Translations under genes and position numbers: made by a program
Shown: in pieces, positions 34,883-54,670 of the stretch
How the letters are laid out: every line of letters begins with the position of its first letter
Position numbering within the stretch: the stretch's first letter is position 1
The notes under the pieces: generated by a model
The model's input: only the letters and a program-made list of their open reading frames with translations
Databases searched by the model: none
What the model was told of the DNA's origin: nothing
DNA from: Takifugu bimaculatus
Lineage: Eukaryota > Chordata > Actinopteri > Tetraodontiformes > Tetraodontidae
Direction: 5' to 3'
NCBI GenBank assembly: GCA_004026145.2
Contig: CP034991.1
Span: forward strand, 17,833,741-17,897,740
Length of the DNA stretch: 64,000 bases

Positions 34883-34909
34883 GATGATGTTGTTGTCAAC
34901 AACATCATC
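34883..34909. other. 27-bp near-perfect palindrome
   Basis: Two 13-bp arms, GATGATGTTGTTG and CAACAACATCATC, are separated by a single T. The centre TTGTCAA is AT-rich. No terminator or known site matches. Confidence 0.6.
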
Positions 34910-35616
34910 AGGACAGGGTTTCCTGAGATATAATCATTCCGTTAGCTTATCCTCCTCGACATCTTTGTAAACACAGCTGTACACGACGACCTGTAAAATG
35001 TTTCTGTGCCAAAGCAGCCAAGGAGGAATGACAAGAATCCAAAATACAGTCAAGATGGGAGCCAAAGAGACTCTCAGCAGATCAGATTTTAGAACTCTCC
35101 TCAAACAAGTTGAATGTCCAGATTCCTCCTATGGGGTGAACCTGACTTTGCTGCCTTCTGATAAAGGACCTTCATTAAAAAGCCCTCCGTCCTTTAAAAA
35201 AGGGAAAAACCATCAGCGAAACAAAGCCTCGGCCATAAAAATGCCGATATGCTGTCTGATGAAATGCATGTCTCTCCCGTCAGCAATCCAGGTTGTAATT
35301 AATGAAACGCAGCGCAGCGGCGGAGCAGTAGCGGAGCAGCACTTAATGCGCGTCCACGCTGACAGTGGAGAGGATCCCATCCGCATTGATCAGGGGAAGG
35401 CGCTGATAACCTGTGATCCTACGACAGTGGGCACAAAGGAGTGCTTGGGCCCCACAGCCGCTCCATCTTAGTTCATAGCTCCGCTGCTATGGGTCGTCCT
35501 GGGTTACGGCTCTCGTGGGAGCGCTGCGAAACGACTGCGATCGCTCTCCCACACACACGCACACACGCGCAAGCACACTCTGGGGTGTGTTCACTTACCA
35601 CGCCGAAGAATTAGAG
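34910..35616. other. Intergenic, no gene supported
   Basis: A 157-codon open frame at 34998-35471 shows no recognisable domain and no splice context. The stretch near 35290-35310 contains a TAATTAATG homeodomain-type core. It may include 3' untranslated sequence of the INPP5A-like gene, since a good splice donor (GTAAGT, read on the minus strand near 35597) follows its stop codon. Confidence 0.4.
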
Positions 35617-36633
35617 TCAATGTCCATTTGTTTTTAAGGAGAAGAACAGGAACACTGGCTGTGAGGAGAGAAAAAGAAGAACAATGGAAATGAGCGCGTT
35701 TGTTCATCGCAGCGGGGGGGTCGGAGCTCGGTCCTCCAGGGCCTGAATCCAACCAGGGAACCTGGGCGAAAGCGCCGTTTCCCCGGTTGGACAGAAAACC
35801 CGGCTGGATTCTGGCCCCTGAAGACTGGGCTCCGACCCCCCTGGGCTAAACAATATACTGGATATACTGCACAGGCCAGGTTTTACCTTGTGGTCTCCCA
35901 TACAGACGTTAGGACCCACTGTGTTGTAAACAATCTTCTTCCCACCATCGTCATCATCATCATCAGCTCTCTGAAAACAGGGGTTTATCTTTACATTAGC
36001 GAGACATGTAATGCTTATTAAACGTGGAAATAATCATGTAATTAATATGTTGGAGTGTTGAGAGAGCAAAGAGAGACAAAAACACACCTTGCCGATGAAC
36101 TTCTGGGCAGTGTGTGAGACGAGGACACGGTCACACCAGGCAGGACAGCGCGTGTTCATGTACTGTGTTGGTTGAGAGTACTCTTCACTGTAAGGGTAGC
36201 TGAGCAGAAATAGCACGGTTAACAGGATCAACCAAAAGGAAATGGGAATTGATTTTCCCGAGTAGAAGAAGTCATCAGATCGGAATGTTACCTGGGTGGA
36301 AAATGAATGCTCTCTTCTTGGATAACATCATAAAAGGCAGATACTTCCTTGTCATATTTTAAGAGCTGAGGGATCAAAACAAACATTGATGATTAATGGG
36401 TTACTGACTGGCTTACATCATGCAAGGGCATCAGGGCACAGTTAAAATATCTTTATTGGTTTATTACTCTGGTTTATTATTCCAGTCCTCTTAAAGTTCT
36501 ATCATTCGGTGGAAATGTGGATCTAGGGAACTCACTGCTCTGCCGTTGTTCTCCCTGAAAACCGCCTGATGCAGGTAAGCAAAGAGCTTTTCCTCAATGT
36601 GAAGCAGCACCTGCCGATAAATACAACAGCTGT

Positions 36634-36664
<31 letters not shown>

Positions 36665-37926
36665 GATGGCGTGGCTCTTGTTGTTATAGGTGGCTGTGAT
36701 CCAATTACCTGGTGGTCATTGTCTTTTTCCTCACAGATGATTCTCTCCACTTCGTCGCTGCTGTCTTTCCTCACAGTTTGCACGTCTGCAGATGTGGACA
36801 GATGCTGTTCGGGGGAAAACCAAACAGGGGGTCAGCGGGTTTCAGACTGCCCGGCAGAAACCGAGTTCCGGAGGACACGAAAGTCACCTGGACCAGACTC
36901 AGCGCGTCCAGGCGGAAGTTGAAATCTCCAAATAGGAAGAACGGGGCAGGAGGGTGGCGGGCGTCTGATATCCTACGAGGAGACGCGCCGGTCAGGAACA
37001 AATGCGATCCAACCCAATCACAATAAACAGAGCACGTGCGAGGCGATTCACCTGCTGATGACGTATCTGAGAGCGTTTTTGCGGTTCGCCGAGTAAATGG
37101 AAGGACTGGAGTTGCAGGCGATGAGGTTGGAGGCGTCGTGGAACAGGTGGACGTTGACCAGGTCCAGAGCTCTGTGAGCAAGAATACACAGACACGTCTG
37201 GTGGGTGGGGCTCAGAGGTGCCCCGAGGCCCCGCAGCCCCCGTTCGCTATCACATCTTCTGCCATTTACACACATTAAAAGCTGGCGACCCGTTCAGTCC
37301 CCCCGGAATCGGAAAAGCAGTTAGAAAATGGATGAATTGATTAATATCACTGTTCTGCTCCTCATTGAGGAGTGTTTTGACTATATGACATCATACTGTA
37401 TCGACGCTTTGAAGCGCTTTATCCATATTTTACTCAGTCTGCTCAGAATCACTTGTGTTTTGTCACCTGATTTTAAAATTTTGAGACCGACCACACAAAC
37501 ACGGTCAGACGGACGATAATTGTACGTACTGGTTGTGCACGATCCAGCGGGTCCTCATGAAGCCCTTTCTGGACCACTTGAACTGCAACACAGACAAATT
37601 CGGGCGCGTCACTAAACAGCAGTGAGCCATGTCTTTAACGATAACCATTGATTTTCTCCCATAATTTATCTCATCTTCCTGTCGGAGCAGGCAGACAGCC
37701 AGAGCGGCCCCAGTAGGCCCATTAGTCCCAGCAGCTCTCTGAGGCTGTCACCTGCCCCTCTCCACACAAACACACAAACAGATGCACGCGAGCGCGCACA
37801 CGTATACTCACATCTGGCCAAAAATTCTTTGGGAATTTTTCTTTCTCCACTGTGGTGATGCCGTTCAGAGAGGCCACGTGCTTGCTGTGCCCTGACACCG
37901 CTTTATAGTCTTTGTCTGTGAAAGAG

Positions 37927-37962
<36 letters not shown>

Positions 37963-40962
37963 TGAGTGTGCACGGGGGAAAAAAAGGGACAAAACATGCA
38001 AACGGCAATCAATAAACTGGTGTTAACCTCATCAGAGGAGCATATATGATGACAGAATCTATAAGAGAGCCATTAGACGGTGTCTGGTGAACAACAATAT
38101 GTCCAAGCTCGCAGCCGGTGGCAGCTGCAGGATGTTTATGGTCCTTCCATAAGCTCTTCTACCCAGCTTTTTCACCCCTAACGTGACTTGACTTTGCAAC
38201 GGGAAAATAACACTTCCCCTTTAAACTTCTTTGCTAATGTTTGGCCAGGAGAGGAGGGCACGATAGACACCAGTCAGGCAAGGAGAGGAGAGCGTAAATA
38301 AGCCGGGTATTTATCTTCATCGTTGAAACATTCGGTATTTGTGCACAACCTAGTGAGCATTAAATGACACCCACGGCGAGCTGAAAAACAACGACGCGAT
38401 AACAATCAGCGTCTGAGTCGAAACAAATGCCTTACCGTGGAAATCATACTGGTAGATGTCGTTCAGCGTGTTGTGGATAAAGTACATGCTCCCCAAAGCC
38501 TGCAGATAAGGAAAGTATGTGTTGTATGCAGCAGACAAGAGTAAACAACAATAAATATACAGTAAAGCTGTGGTCTGATATTGCTCCAGCTGCTGGGTAA
38601 AACAGGAAAATCACTACAAAGCTCACATTTAACCATCCTAAAATCCTGAAGGTTAGTTTGGCGACTCTACTTTGAGCCAGCGATGGCTTGTGATGCAACT
38701 TTAGATCCCTTCCTGTTCTATTCTCAGGGACTCGGGGACAGACGCGATGGCAGCGCGATAAACCGAACTGATAAACGGCGAGGATCTCAGCTCAAGTGTC
38801 CACAACAACCCGCACGGAGGCCGGCTGTGTCAAGCGCTCTGGGTGGGGAGCGGCCGACCCCAGATCAGGTTTTAGAAGTGGAACCGTTTCAAAGGATCCT
38901 GCTACCAGGAGCAGTTGCCCTGGGCTGACAACAGGCCTGAGCGGGTTTTTCTTGGCTACTCCCGCTTCCTCCAGGAGCTGAGAGGCTCTGACTGCTGGGA
39001 TGGACCCATCACAGGGCGCTCTGGTTACCAAAAATGCACGGATGCCTCAAATACCGTCAGTGGCCACAGTGGAACATTAAAGTTTTCATCTTAAACGTTA
39101 AAAAAAAGGAAAAAAAAGGGAGCTCCACAGCTGAACGTCTGTGTGTGTGCGTGTGTGTGTGTGCGTGCGTCTCGGAAGATGAAACTAAGGTTTTGTTTTG
39201 CCATCAGGGTGAATTGTGACGTTTCTATACAGTATAGAGTTACTGGCAGCAAAGACACATGAAACATTAAAGAATAGAGACGTTTAAGGGGACAAATGAG
39301 CCCCCGAGCGTGTTCACACACCACCCCTCACAGACACCCTTCAGCGTGCCATCACTCCTGACGTGGCGCTGACATGTTTTAATGTACTAACTGCTTGCTC
39401 CACTGATCTGATTAATCATGCCCCCCGAGATCAATAAAGACAGAAAATTAAAACAATTTAAAAGGTATTAAGCAGTAGAGCCTGCTGTCTGCCAGCGCTG
39501 CCTCCCTGAAAAATCAGCCGGCCCTCCAGAGGGGCCCGGGGCGTGACGGAGCCACCCCACCCCCCCCCCTTCAAACGCACGGAAACCTCCAACCGGAGCA
39601 TGAGAGATCTCTCCCTGAAGACGCCATTTATCTTCACTGCCAAAGTTATCCTCAATTAATGAAACAGGCGCAGCAAACTGTGACAAACTCGTCCAAACTC
39701 GGGTTCGGACTGGCTGAGAGTCGCTCCTAAAGCTGCAAGCTGAGTCAGGAGAGTTTACTGTGAGGATTAGTTTGTGGAATCTAAGGACTAGATTGAAGTA
39801 ACGGTGTGAGAAAAGCTCCTGTTAACCAGTAAAAGGTCCCGTTTAACGAGTGGAGCGCACGTGCACTCTCCAGGTACTCAGCCGCCTCCATCCATCACGT
39901 TTGTGCACAGTTTAATAAAAAAACTATTGACTCGCAAGTGATTTTTTATCAAAACACCATTTGTACCAGAAACACACACGAGTCGGCCCCCTCCACCCCA
40001 GCAGCAGCACCCCCCCTGCCCCCCCCCACACTCCTGAAAGAAACCCCCAAACTCTAGGTTGACCAAATAAGTGATGATGCACAGGCGAAGGGAAACAAAT
40101 TGAAAATCAATGCAGGTGGCACAGACGAAATGAGAATGAGGCATTAGGAGGAGTGGTGGTCCTGGAGGGGGGGGGGGGGCACCAGTGTCTCAGGGCAAAC
40201 AGCGAAGAGAGAGAACACTCGGGAGAAGGGGGAAACTTAGTCCCAGCTGTCTCCCACCACCCCCCTTGCACTTTATTTATCGTGCACAAATGGGCTGGGA
40301 TCAATAGTTTTAATCTAGAGTTAAATGTATTGACTTTGGTCCTCCCCCCTCCACCCCCCCCACCACCACCACACCTGACCACTGACGTTCCTGCTGGGTT
40401 TTTTCTTTAACTTCAGACTTCTTCACCGTACAGATGGAGCCATTGACCCCAACTGTCAGCCGCCCCGTGGAGGAACACGTGGGAGGAGACGGGGTTCATT
40501 GTCGGAGACGCACTCGGACACTTTTGTGTTTTTAATTTTAGACAACTGAACCGACACACCGAAGCACCCACAACTCACTCATAAGGAAGAGAGGTTGCGG
40601 ATTTAACTTTAATACCCTCACTTATGTAAAAATTTTAATCGATGAATCCAATGTTTTCGTGTTTGAAAAAGATGAATGAATATGAAAGAAGTGCTTGTTT
40701 TAGCCCCTTTTTTTGGAAGCTTTTATCAGCGATGCTGAAAAGGGAAATTAATGAATTTCCTTTCGTGAAGTAAAAAAGGGAATAATAAATAAATCAATTA
40801 CAAAAACCTGAAGAACAATAGCGATATTCCAAATATAGTGGACAGCCAGGTTGTGGAAATGGAATTAAAAAACAGGTCAAATTATCCATATTTCCATTAC
40901 TTGATGGAAACACTGTACTATTTTCTATCACATTGATTGTTCCAACTTCCTGTCTCTCTTTC

Positions 40963-41018
<56 letters not shown>

Positions 41019-43482
41019 AAAAAGAGCTGATAATGGCAAATAGTCGATATACCGTACTGTACTAAATATTCTTATCTAATATACTAAATTATTCGTATTA
41101 GGACCTTTATTATTATTGTTGTTGGTGAATTTTGATTTCAATTTAAACACATTACATTAATTTATTGTGTTTGTAAACAGTAAAACTACAGTTTATATCG
41201 ACGTGTACTTTCAACATGGAGAATGGCTCCATCTAGCGGACAAACGTGTGAACTGCTCGTTGTTTCTTACGGTGAAGCTGTCCTCCGCTTGGAAGTTGTT
41301 GTCCACATAAATGCAAACCCTGTCGAAATCCTTCATTTCCTCACTCGACTCAATTTTCCTGGGAAGAGAGATGAACAGCACCCTCAGGAGATCAAACCTC
41401 TTCTGTAGATCTCTGACTCTCTGTAGCACTTTGCTCCTACCAAAAGAAGTTTTCAGCATGGCCCATGTTGACCATATAGTCCTTTCCTCCAACCTCCTGG
41501 AAGTGCAAGGCAATGAACTGTGGCTTGTGGCTCTGGACAGTCTGTAGAGGGAGATTAGAGCACGTTGTTAGGCCCTACAAGTGGTTTACAATAGAGTAGT
41601 TTGGACTTGGATAATTTCATCAGTCTATATGACAGTTACGAGCTGCTCTTCACGTTGTTGACACCGCCGAGGAAACACAAGCTAAACCTGACGCCGCCAC
41701 GAAATAACGGAAACAACAAATGCTTCAATTATTCAGGCAGTGCTGGGGTACGTCAAGCTCACCTTATAGAGTTCCTGTAACCAGTCGTGTTGGATGTCAC
41801 CAACCTGCAAAAGCAGAAATCTCACATCACTTGGAGCTCGTGGACATTGCTGTAAAAAGAATAATGCAATCCTCCCAGGAGGAATCAATGAATGATCAAA
41901 GTCATCAAAAGTTCTGTGATCGGAAATAAAAAGTGAGTTGTTCGCTGCAGCTTCTGTCGAACACAGGAGGAATATTAGGATGTGAAAGGAATAACCGAGG
42001 CAGAAAAAGCTACAGTGCTAAAATAAGAATTTTTACAGGACATTTTTCAAACAGATCTCGTTAGAAGGGTTCAAACTACCATAAATAAATAAATAACAGT
42101 AGTTTCCCCAGAGATTTTCCAGAGATCTCACCAAAGGTGGAGCGGCTACAATCTGATTATCCAATACTTGACCACAGAACTGGGTAGAACTGCCCAACCC
42201 AGTTCTGTTAACAGAACTTGGTTGGGGAGAAAACCTGGCCAGACAGCAGGTGTAGTAGGACTGGGTGGATGGCCCCTGTTTCGAGCGGAGGGGGGGCTGG
42301 AAGTCACCAGCTCATTGCAAGGCAACCATATAGAACCACTCACACGGGGTCAGTTTAGAGTCACCAGCTCACCTCCCTGACTGGGAGGAAGTTGGAGAAC
42401 CTGGAGGGAACCCACACAAACATGGGAAGACCCCCCCCCCTTCCGGGAAATTCAAACATGTGACCCTCCCGCTGCGTTAGCTGGAACAGGCTTTGTCTGT
42501 GGCGCCATCTGCTGGACGGACGCGGCTTTACAACGTTTAAAAAAAATACAGTAATAAAATCAAAAGTAAAACAATAATAGGGATAAAACTGAAAATAGCT
42601 GAAGCACCACCAGGTTCAATTCCATCATATACTGTGAAACATATCACAGTAAAAAAAAAAGAAGAGAGAATTAAACCCCAAATATTCACAGCAGTGTTGC
42701 TATGACATGAATGTTCATAGTGAATATTCGATAACCTGAAGAATGTTCATGGCTCTCCCCAGAATCGACACACCTTTGATTCACACAGTCAACAGGAAAA
42801 ACATCTTTCTGCTGGGTCCCATATTTGTTCCAGACAAGTTGAAGCATGTCGAGGCCACAGGAGGGACAGAAAAACGCCTCAACGACAACACTGACCTCCC
42901 TGACGATGCTGCTCCACACCTAAAGATTAGCTAATGCACGTAAAACAATAGGAAGACATATTCCCTCTAGTTCCTGTCAGAATTGAGCAGCTAAAGTAGC
43001 AGCGTGGCCTCACTGGTCTGGACAGATCAGGGCTGCCTTATCTTGGAGAACTGAATGAGCACTCAGGAGTGTTTACAGAAAAATAGGGATCAAGTCAAGA
43101 CAGAAGTCAAAATCCCCCGAGGAAGAGCCATCTGTTTAGATATCTCCCACAATGGGACCTTAGACGAGTCCACTGGAGACAGCTCTGGCAAGTGGAAACA
43201 TGGGCCGGAGCCAAATTTCCATGAGTGATTTCCTGGTTCCTCAGTTCAGTCCAGGCCCATCATTCCAGTCCAGAAATGCTTTTACTTTTCAGTTCTCAAG
43301 AATTACTTTCAAGAACAAGTCTTGTCAAAACGTGTGGAACATGACGGTAACGCGGCCGCGGCGGAGATTTCAAAGTGACACGCGGGTCACAACCTGAACA
43401 CTGGGACCCAGTTTTCCTCCGTTTAGATTAAAGCTGAGGAATCTCTTCTCCGTCATCATCATCATCATCGTCTCCAAACTGA

Positions 43483-43513
<31 letters not shown>

Positions 43514-44349
43514 GATGAACAGGTTATTATCCTGCCAACTTCAGGTAAGAGCAGGATTGTCTGGGACTTGTAAAGCAGTCAGAGAGCTAAAGATGACGGC
43601 AATAATCACCCTATAACCACCCCATAAAAGTGTCCGTCACAGCCTGTAATTGTAGTTAAGCATTAATAGCTACTCTACCGTTACACAAAGACCGATATGC
43701 AACATGACACAGTTTTCTTACTTCTCATCAAGAGTAAAGACGATAATAGAAATATGAATTCCCTGTGCCCATCATAAAGGCCACTTTGAAGTTTAGAGCA
43801 GCACATTTATTGGATATCATCCAGTGGACTTTGGTAAATAATATGATCTTTCCCCAAAGACCTGAAGGCAAATTTAGCTACTAAATCCACATCTACTTAT
43901 CTCAAATAAATCCCAATTAAGTCTGTTTCCTAGCTGCATCCATGTCACACCGCATGGCGCTGCGCTTTTGCCTCCATAGATTTGGTCACATATTCACTCT
44001 GATCTAAGTTCTGATGGACGGTACCAGCCCGTGGATGGGGGGGGGGGGGGGGGCGCACAACACATGCTAGTGACAGCTCACATGGAAATGGTGTAAATGT
44101 TGCATTTGAAGTGTGACGGCTGCTTGTTGGCACATTTGGAGCCGGGTTGACGCGTCGGGCGCCTCGCTAAAGCCGAGGGAAGCGCACCTCCCGTCGACGA
44201 CTTCTTTTCTGTAGGCCGAACAGCTTTAAACATAATCCTCCGGCTTCCTGCGATGCGGAGCGGTTTATCACTTTGTTTGGTCCACTTACATTGTCGAAGA
44301 GCGAGCCCACGTTGGCGGTGACGAGCAGCACGTCGGTGAAGGTTTCCAT
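35617..44349 (-). CDS. inpp5a-like: INPP5A-like inositol polyphosphate 5-phosphatase (15 exons, 399 aa)
   Basis: Exons in transcript order: 44290-44349, 41763-41804, 41441-41541, 41271-41358, 38436-38499, 37812-37915, 37530-37582, 37052-37171, 36888-36972, 36709-36804, 36536-36610, 36292-36365, 36088-36199, 35887-35970, 35617-35658. All phases join. The start LLVTANVGSLFD, the ALHFQEVGGKDY block, LVNVHLFHDASN, FFLFGDFNFRLD (226-231 core), RCPAWCDRVL (339-347) and GPNVCMGDHKPVF (377-389) match INPP5A and supply every 5-phosphatase active-site motif. The enzyme family removes the 5-phosphate from Ins(1,4,5)P3 and Ins(1,3,4,5)P4, ending calcium signals. Oddities: a run of six Asp at 361-366, and the protein ends SLKTNGH, lacking the CVVQ prenylation box that anchors human INPP5A to membranes. 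It may be a paralogue of inpp5a, or the final exon may be alternative. Exon 2 is only 42 nt. Confidence 0.88.
36635..36663. repeat. (ATC)n microsatellite in an INPP5A-like intron
   Basis: About ten ATC/CAT triplets, just upstream (in transcript sense) of the exon at 36536-36610. Confidence 0.9.
37932..37960. repeat. (GT)n microsatellite in an INPP5A-like intron
   Basis: Uninterrupted GT run, 17 bp from the acceptor of the exon at 37812-37915. In the transcript it is a CA run just upstream of the splice acceptor. Confidence 0.9.
38500..41270. other. Large intron of the INPP5A-like gene
   Basis: No coding exon was seen on either strand. The intron carries a long (CA)n at 40965-41016 and several C- or G-rich runs (39550-39570, 40010-40030, 40160-40180, 40340-40375). 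Open frames here are low-complexity or too short. Confidence 0.6.
40965..41016. repeat. (CA)26 microsatellite
   Basis: 52 bp of perfect CA dinucleotides, the longest pure dinucleotide run in the window. Confidence 0.95.
42330..42480. repeat. Fragment of a dispersed fish repeat
   Basis: The string GGTCAGTTTAGAGTCACCAG, followed by TGGGAGGAAGTTGGAGAACC and a block of GGAGGGAACCCACACAAAC, resembles a very common vertebrate interspersed repeat (GTCAATTTAGAGT, GGAGGAAGCCGGAG, GAACCCACGC). The family name and boundaries cannot be fixed here. It lies in the long first intron of the INPP5A-like gene. Confidence 0.5.
43483..43509. repeat. (GT)n microsatellite
   Basis: Perfect GT run in the first intron of the INPP5A-like gene, next to a short (ATC)n. 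Confidence 0.9.
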
Positions 44350-44800
44350 GTTGGCCGCCGACCGCCGCTTCGCGAGAGCTGCGCGGCGACGCGCGTCGGG
44401 GCCCCGGAAGGAGCCGGAGACTTAAGAGGCTTTTCTGAAGCGAGTGTGCGCCGCGACCATCAGCGCCCGGAGCTCCGCAACATGTCAGCGATCAGACGGC
44501 GGCGCTTCCGACCTGCTCGTTACCGCTGGGGGGACTCGGGGGGGCCGACGCGCGTCCGGGGCGCGCTCATGCCCATCGTCCAGACAAAAGTTTCGGCGTC
44601 CCGCCCGGGCAGAATTCCACCTCCTCTTGGGTAATTGGACTAGTAGCTTCTTAGCGGACTTAAAGCAGCCGGTAGGAAGGTCTGCTGCGGTCGGAATGCT
44701 TCGGCGGAACCGTCGACGGCAGCGAGCTCGGCTCGGCGGCTCCGCCTCCGTCTTCCTCCTAATCGGCGCGTGCAGCCATTCAGGGTAAACCCAGAAGGTG
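44350..44800 (-). promoter_or_regulatory. CpG-rich 5' region of the INPP5A-like gene
   Basis: The 450 bp above the start codon is GC- and CpG-rich against AT-rich surroundings, as expected for a TATA-less vertebrate promoter and 5' UTR. The open frames here on both strands are by-products of the GC content. Confidence 0.45.
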
Positions 44801-46425
44801 TGGTTGCCACGGAAACGGCTGGTGTTGTTAAACTTCGTCACAGCGCCCAGACCGCCGATTTACACTCGCCATGATAAATCTGCACTTTTGACAGAGCTAC
44901 CAATCCATCATTCTGTGGGACTCCAAAGACCCCCCCCCCCCCAATAATCTCATTACATCTACAGACCCGTGGGGGTGGGGGCCGGTTCTTAACTCTTCTA
45001 CATCAGCGGTAGTCCAGAACTTTCGTTCCCTGTCCGGGCTGTGAAAGACTAATGTGGCGTGAATGGAACTTGGCTAAAGCCCTCCATGGAGCCCTCGGTG
45101 AGCTCTTCAACCATGGCGGGGTGTACACAAGCAGCCTTTAGGCCCCCCCACCTCAGCCAGTGTTTTATAGACGGATCCGTTTAATAGTGTGGTGGAAAAG
45201 AAACATAATAGGTGTTGAGACTTGGTGCTGAGGGAGGATTACGATAAAGTACATTCAGATATGTCCTTCTGGAGCTCATTTATGCTTATTTCTGCGCTGC
45301 TCCAAGTAGCTCAGGGTGGTGGTGGAAATAAACCACCCAGGACTTCCTAAAGACTCCCTATGTCTAGGTTAAAACATGAAATTCAACACACTATTATGAA
45401 GACATGGCCCATTTGGTCAGTTGCTACTTTAGTGGTGTTGGTCCCAAATGTTGAACGGCTCCCGCCAGATAAACGTACACGATTTAAAGTGACGATGGCA
45501 GCGAGACGCTCCAAGACCCCAACGTCAGATTAGAGTCACTCCCAGGAGGATTTATTCTGCTGAACAAGACAAGACCTACAGGACCGTCCCTGGTAACCAG
45601 AGAACTCCACGAGATGGCGGTTCCTCCTACAGCGGCTGCACGCCACTTCTGTCCGAGGCCGGTGACTTGGGGGGGGGGGCAACAGTATCAGTTCATTTGG
45701 AATTTTAGACGTCGTTTACATGAAGCAGAGCCGGAATGGAGGCAGGAGTTTTGTTAACAAATGTTTTACAATGATGTAACCGTTAATATGGAGAACAGTA
45801 GTAATGGCTTCTGCCATAACCATGGCAACGCTAACAGCAAATCTCAAGTGTGCAGTTTCCACTTGACAGGGTGTGGATTTACACATTCCATGGGAAAAGG
45901 AGACGTTGACGCCCATGGAGGCCATATGAGCCTCGATGTTAGACAAAAGTCATAAAATTGGTTATTCCTATAGTGGGAAAGTGGCCCAGAAACCTAATTT
46001 TAAAATTGGGTTCATGTTCCCAAAGACAGGCAAAGTCGAGTCATGCGAAACCCAGACAGGGGTTCCAGTTGGGACTCTTCCATGCTGCAAGTCAGTAACT
46101 TTAAGACATGTGACCATACGACAGAATAAAAAAGTTGAAACATCAACTCAAGACAAATAAAATAAGATTTCCCTCACAACCCCCCCCCCCCACCGAGGAA
46201 GACGATGCTCCTTTACTTTGATGCCAATGTAAGCAAGGATTTAGTTGAGCTACTCCAGCGAAGGGCGGCGGACTCAGAACAGCGACGCACACTGAACACG
46301 CCAAGCTGAGGCGGAGAGCCAGGAAGCCAAACAGAGCTGCTGACTCCTGTCAGCCTCCCCCAGAGGCGGGGGCTGCCAGTTTAGTCAGAGGCGCCCGTGT
46401 GGGGCGAGTCAGTCCACCGGGTCCC
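44800..46425. other. Intergenic / gpat4 3' flank
   Basis: No gene supported. A minus-strand AATAAA (TTTATT at 45551-45556) is a candidate polyadenylation signal for gpat4, about 870 bp after its stop. Poly-C and poly-G runs are near 44932, 45670 and 46182. Confidence 0.4.
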
Positions 46426-53400
<6,975 letters not shown>

Positions 53401-54430
53401 CTTAAAGTCAGGAGAGGACAAGCTTGATTAAACACTCTGAATCCAGAGGGTAGGAGGTTAAACGGCCCTTTTACTGTGTAACAATCAACCTTCGTGAAGA
53501 TCACAAGTGGAAGGGGTTTCTTCTCAAACTGAACTTGAAACACATGGGTAACTTGACGCCGTCCTCTTGGGCAGTGCCGTGGATTGTCATTATCTCCGCC
53601 AGCCGTCGGCTCTGAAATTAGGTCGAATTAAATCCCAGCAAACCCGAATGTAATGGCAGGTCCTTCCTGCAGATGTCCTTTGTTATCTGCACAACTGCAC
53701 TTGCTGGGACAAGTGATGTAAACATGGAAAGCTCTGGGCCAGCGGGTGGTCGCGCTTCTGCTAGGCTGGGCCTCCACGGTCCTGCAAAGATACACAAACA
53801 CACGGTCAAAACAACTCTTGTCTTCCGTGATCCCAGAACTCAAGATACGCAAGACGGACTACGTGTCCTGTTGATTAGGGTTAGACTCTCGTCGCCATAG
53901 CAGCGCGTCTATTTTGGGAAGACAGAGGCGTTCCTAGTCTCGAGAAAAGGTTCATTAATGCATGCGTGCATCCTATCAGAAGAATAACAAGGTGTTACAG
54001 CAGAGAAGACAACAGAGGCCGGCGACATGTCCGTCTCGCTTTAATGATGCAGCATGACGGCTAATGGGAGCCTCCATCCTTTGATTCCTGAATCCCCCAC
54101 ACCGGGTTAGCTAGGCTCACACACAGTACACAGCAAACACTCCGGATCATCCTCCCCGGCACGATTTATGTTCAGCGCGGCTTAAAACGGGAGGCGAAGC
54201 TTGTGATTGTGTGCACGCAGACTATTTAAAGTTATCCTCTAGCCTTTGAGCTAGCGGCTATGCTAACACGAGCCGACCCTGTGCTAGCGCGCTCCGCCTC
54301 CCGCAGCTAGATGCTCACGCTCTCACCGTCGGGAGTTCTGTCACATCACTTGGAACACCGCCAAAGCTTCACGCCAACGCCGCTCAGTTAAACGCAGGTT
54401 AAACTGCCGTCCACCAAACGATAACGAGGG
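53401..54430. other. gpat4 5' untranslated region and first intron(s)
   Basis: No coding sequence supported. One or more non-coding exons are expected between the CpG-rich promoter at 54430-54670 and the first coding exon, but I cannot fix their borders. Confidence 0.4.
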
Positions 54431-54670
54431 TAAAGCTTCGTAGCTCGACACTTCACTCACTTCGCGGTCGCCCAGTGAGGATTCTGTGGTCCGCCTTTGT
54501 CTTCTCAACTGGACCGAAACTGCGCCGCAAACAACGAGCGGCTCGAGGCGGTGACGTAGCCCGGCGCCCCGCCCTCAACATGCGCAGCTCACGCGGAGTC
54601 GCCGACTCCTCAAAGAGGCGAGTCGCTATTGGCTGCCGCCAGGAAACACGACGTGACGTCACCACTTAAC
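54430..54670 (-). promoter_or_regulatory. gpat4 promoter: CpG-rich with CRE, CCAAT and GC boxes
   Basis: The block contains a palindromic cAMP-response element TGACGTCA (54654-54661), an inverted CCAAT box (ATTGG near 54628), a GC box (GGGCGGGGC on the minus strand near 54568) and a second GTGACGTAG near 54550. CpG density is high, and both flanks are AT-rich. It sits about 1.1 kb above the gpat4 coding start and is the only such region here. Confidence 0.55.
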
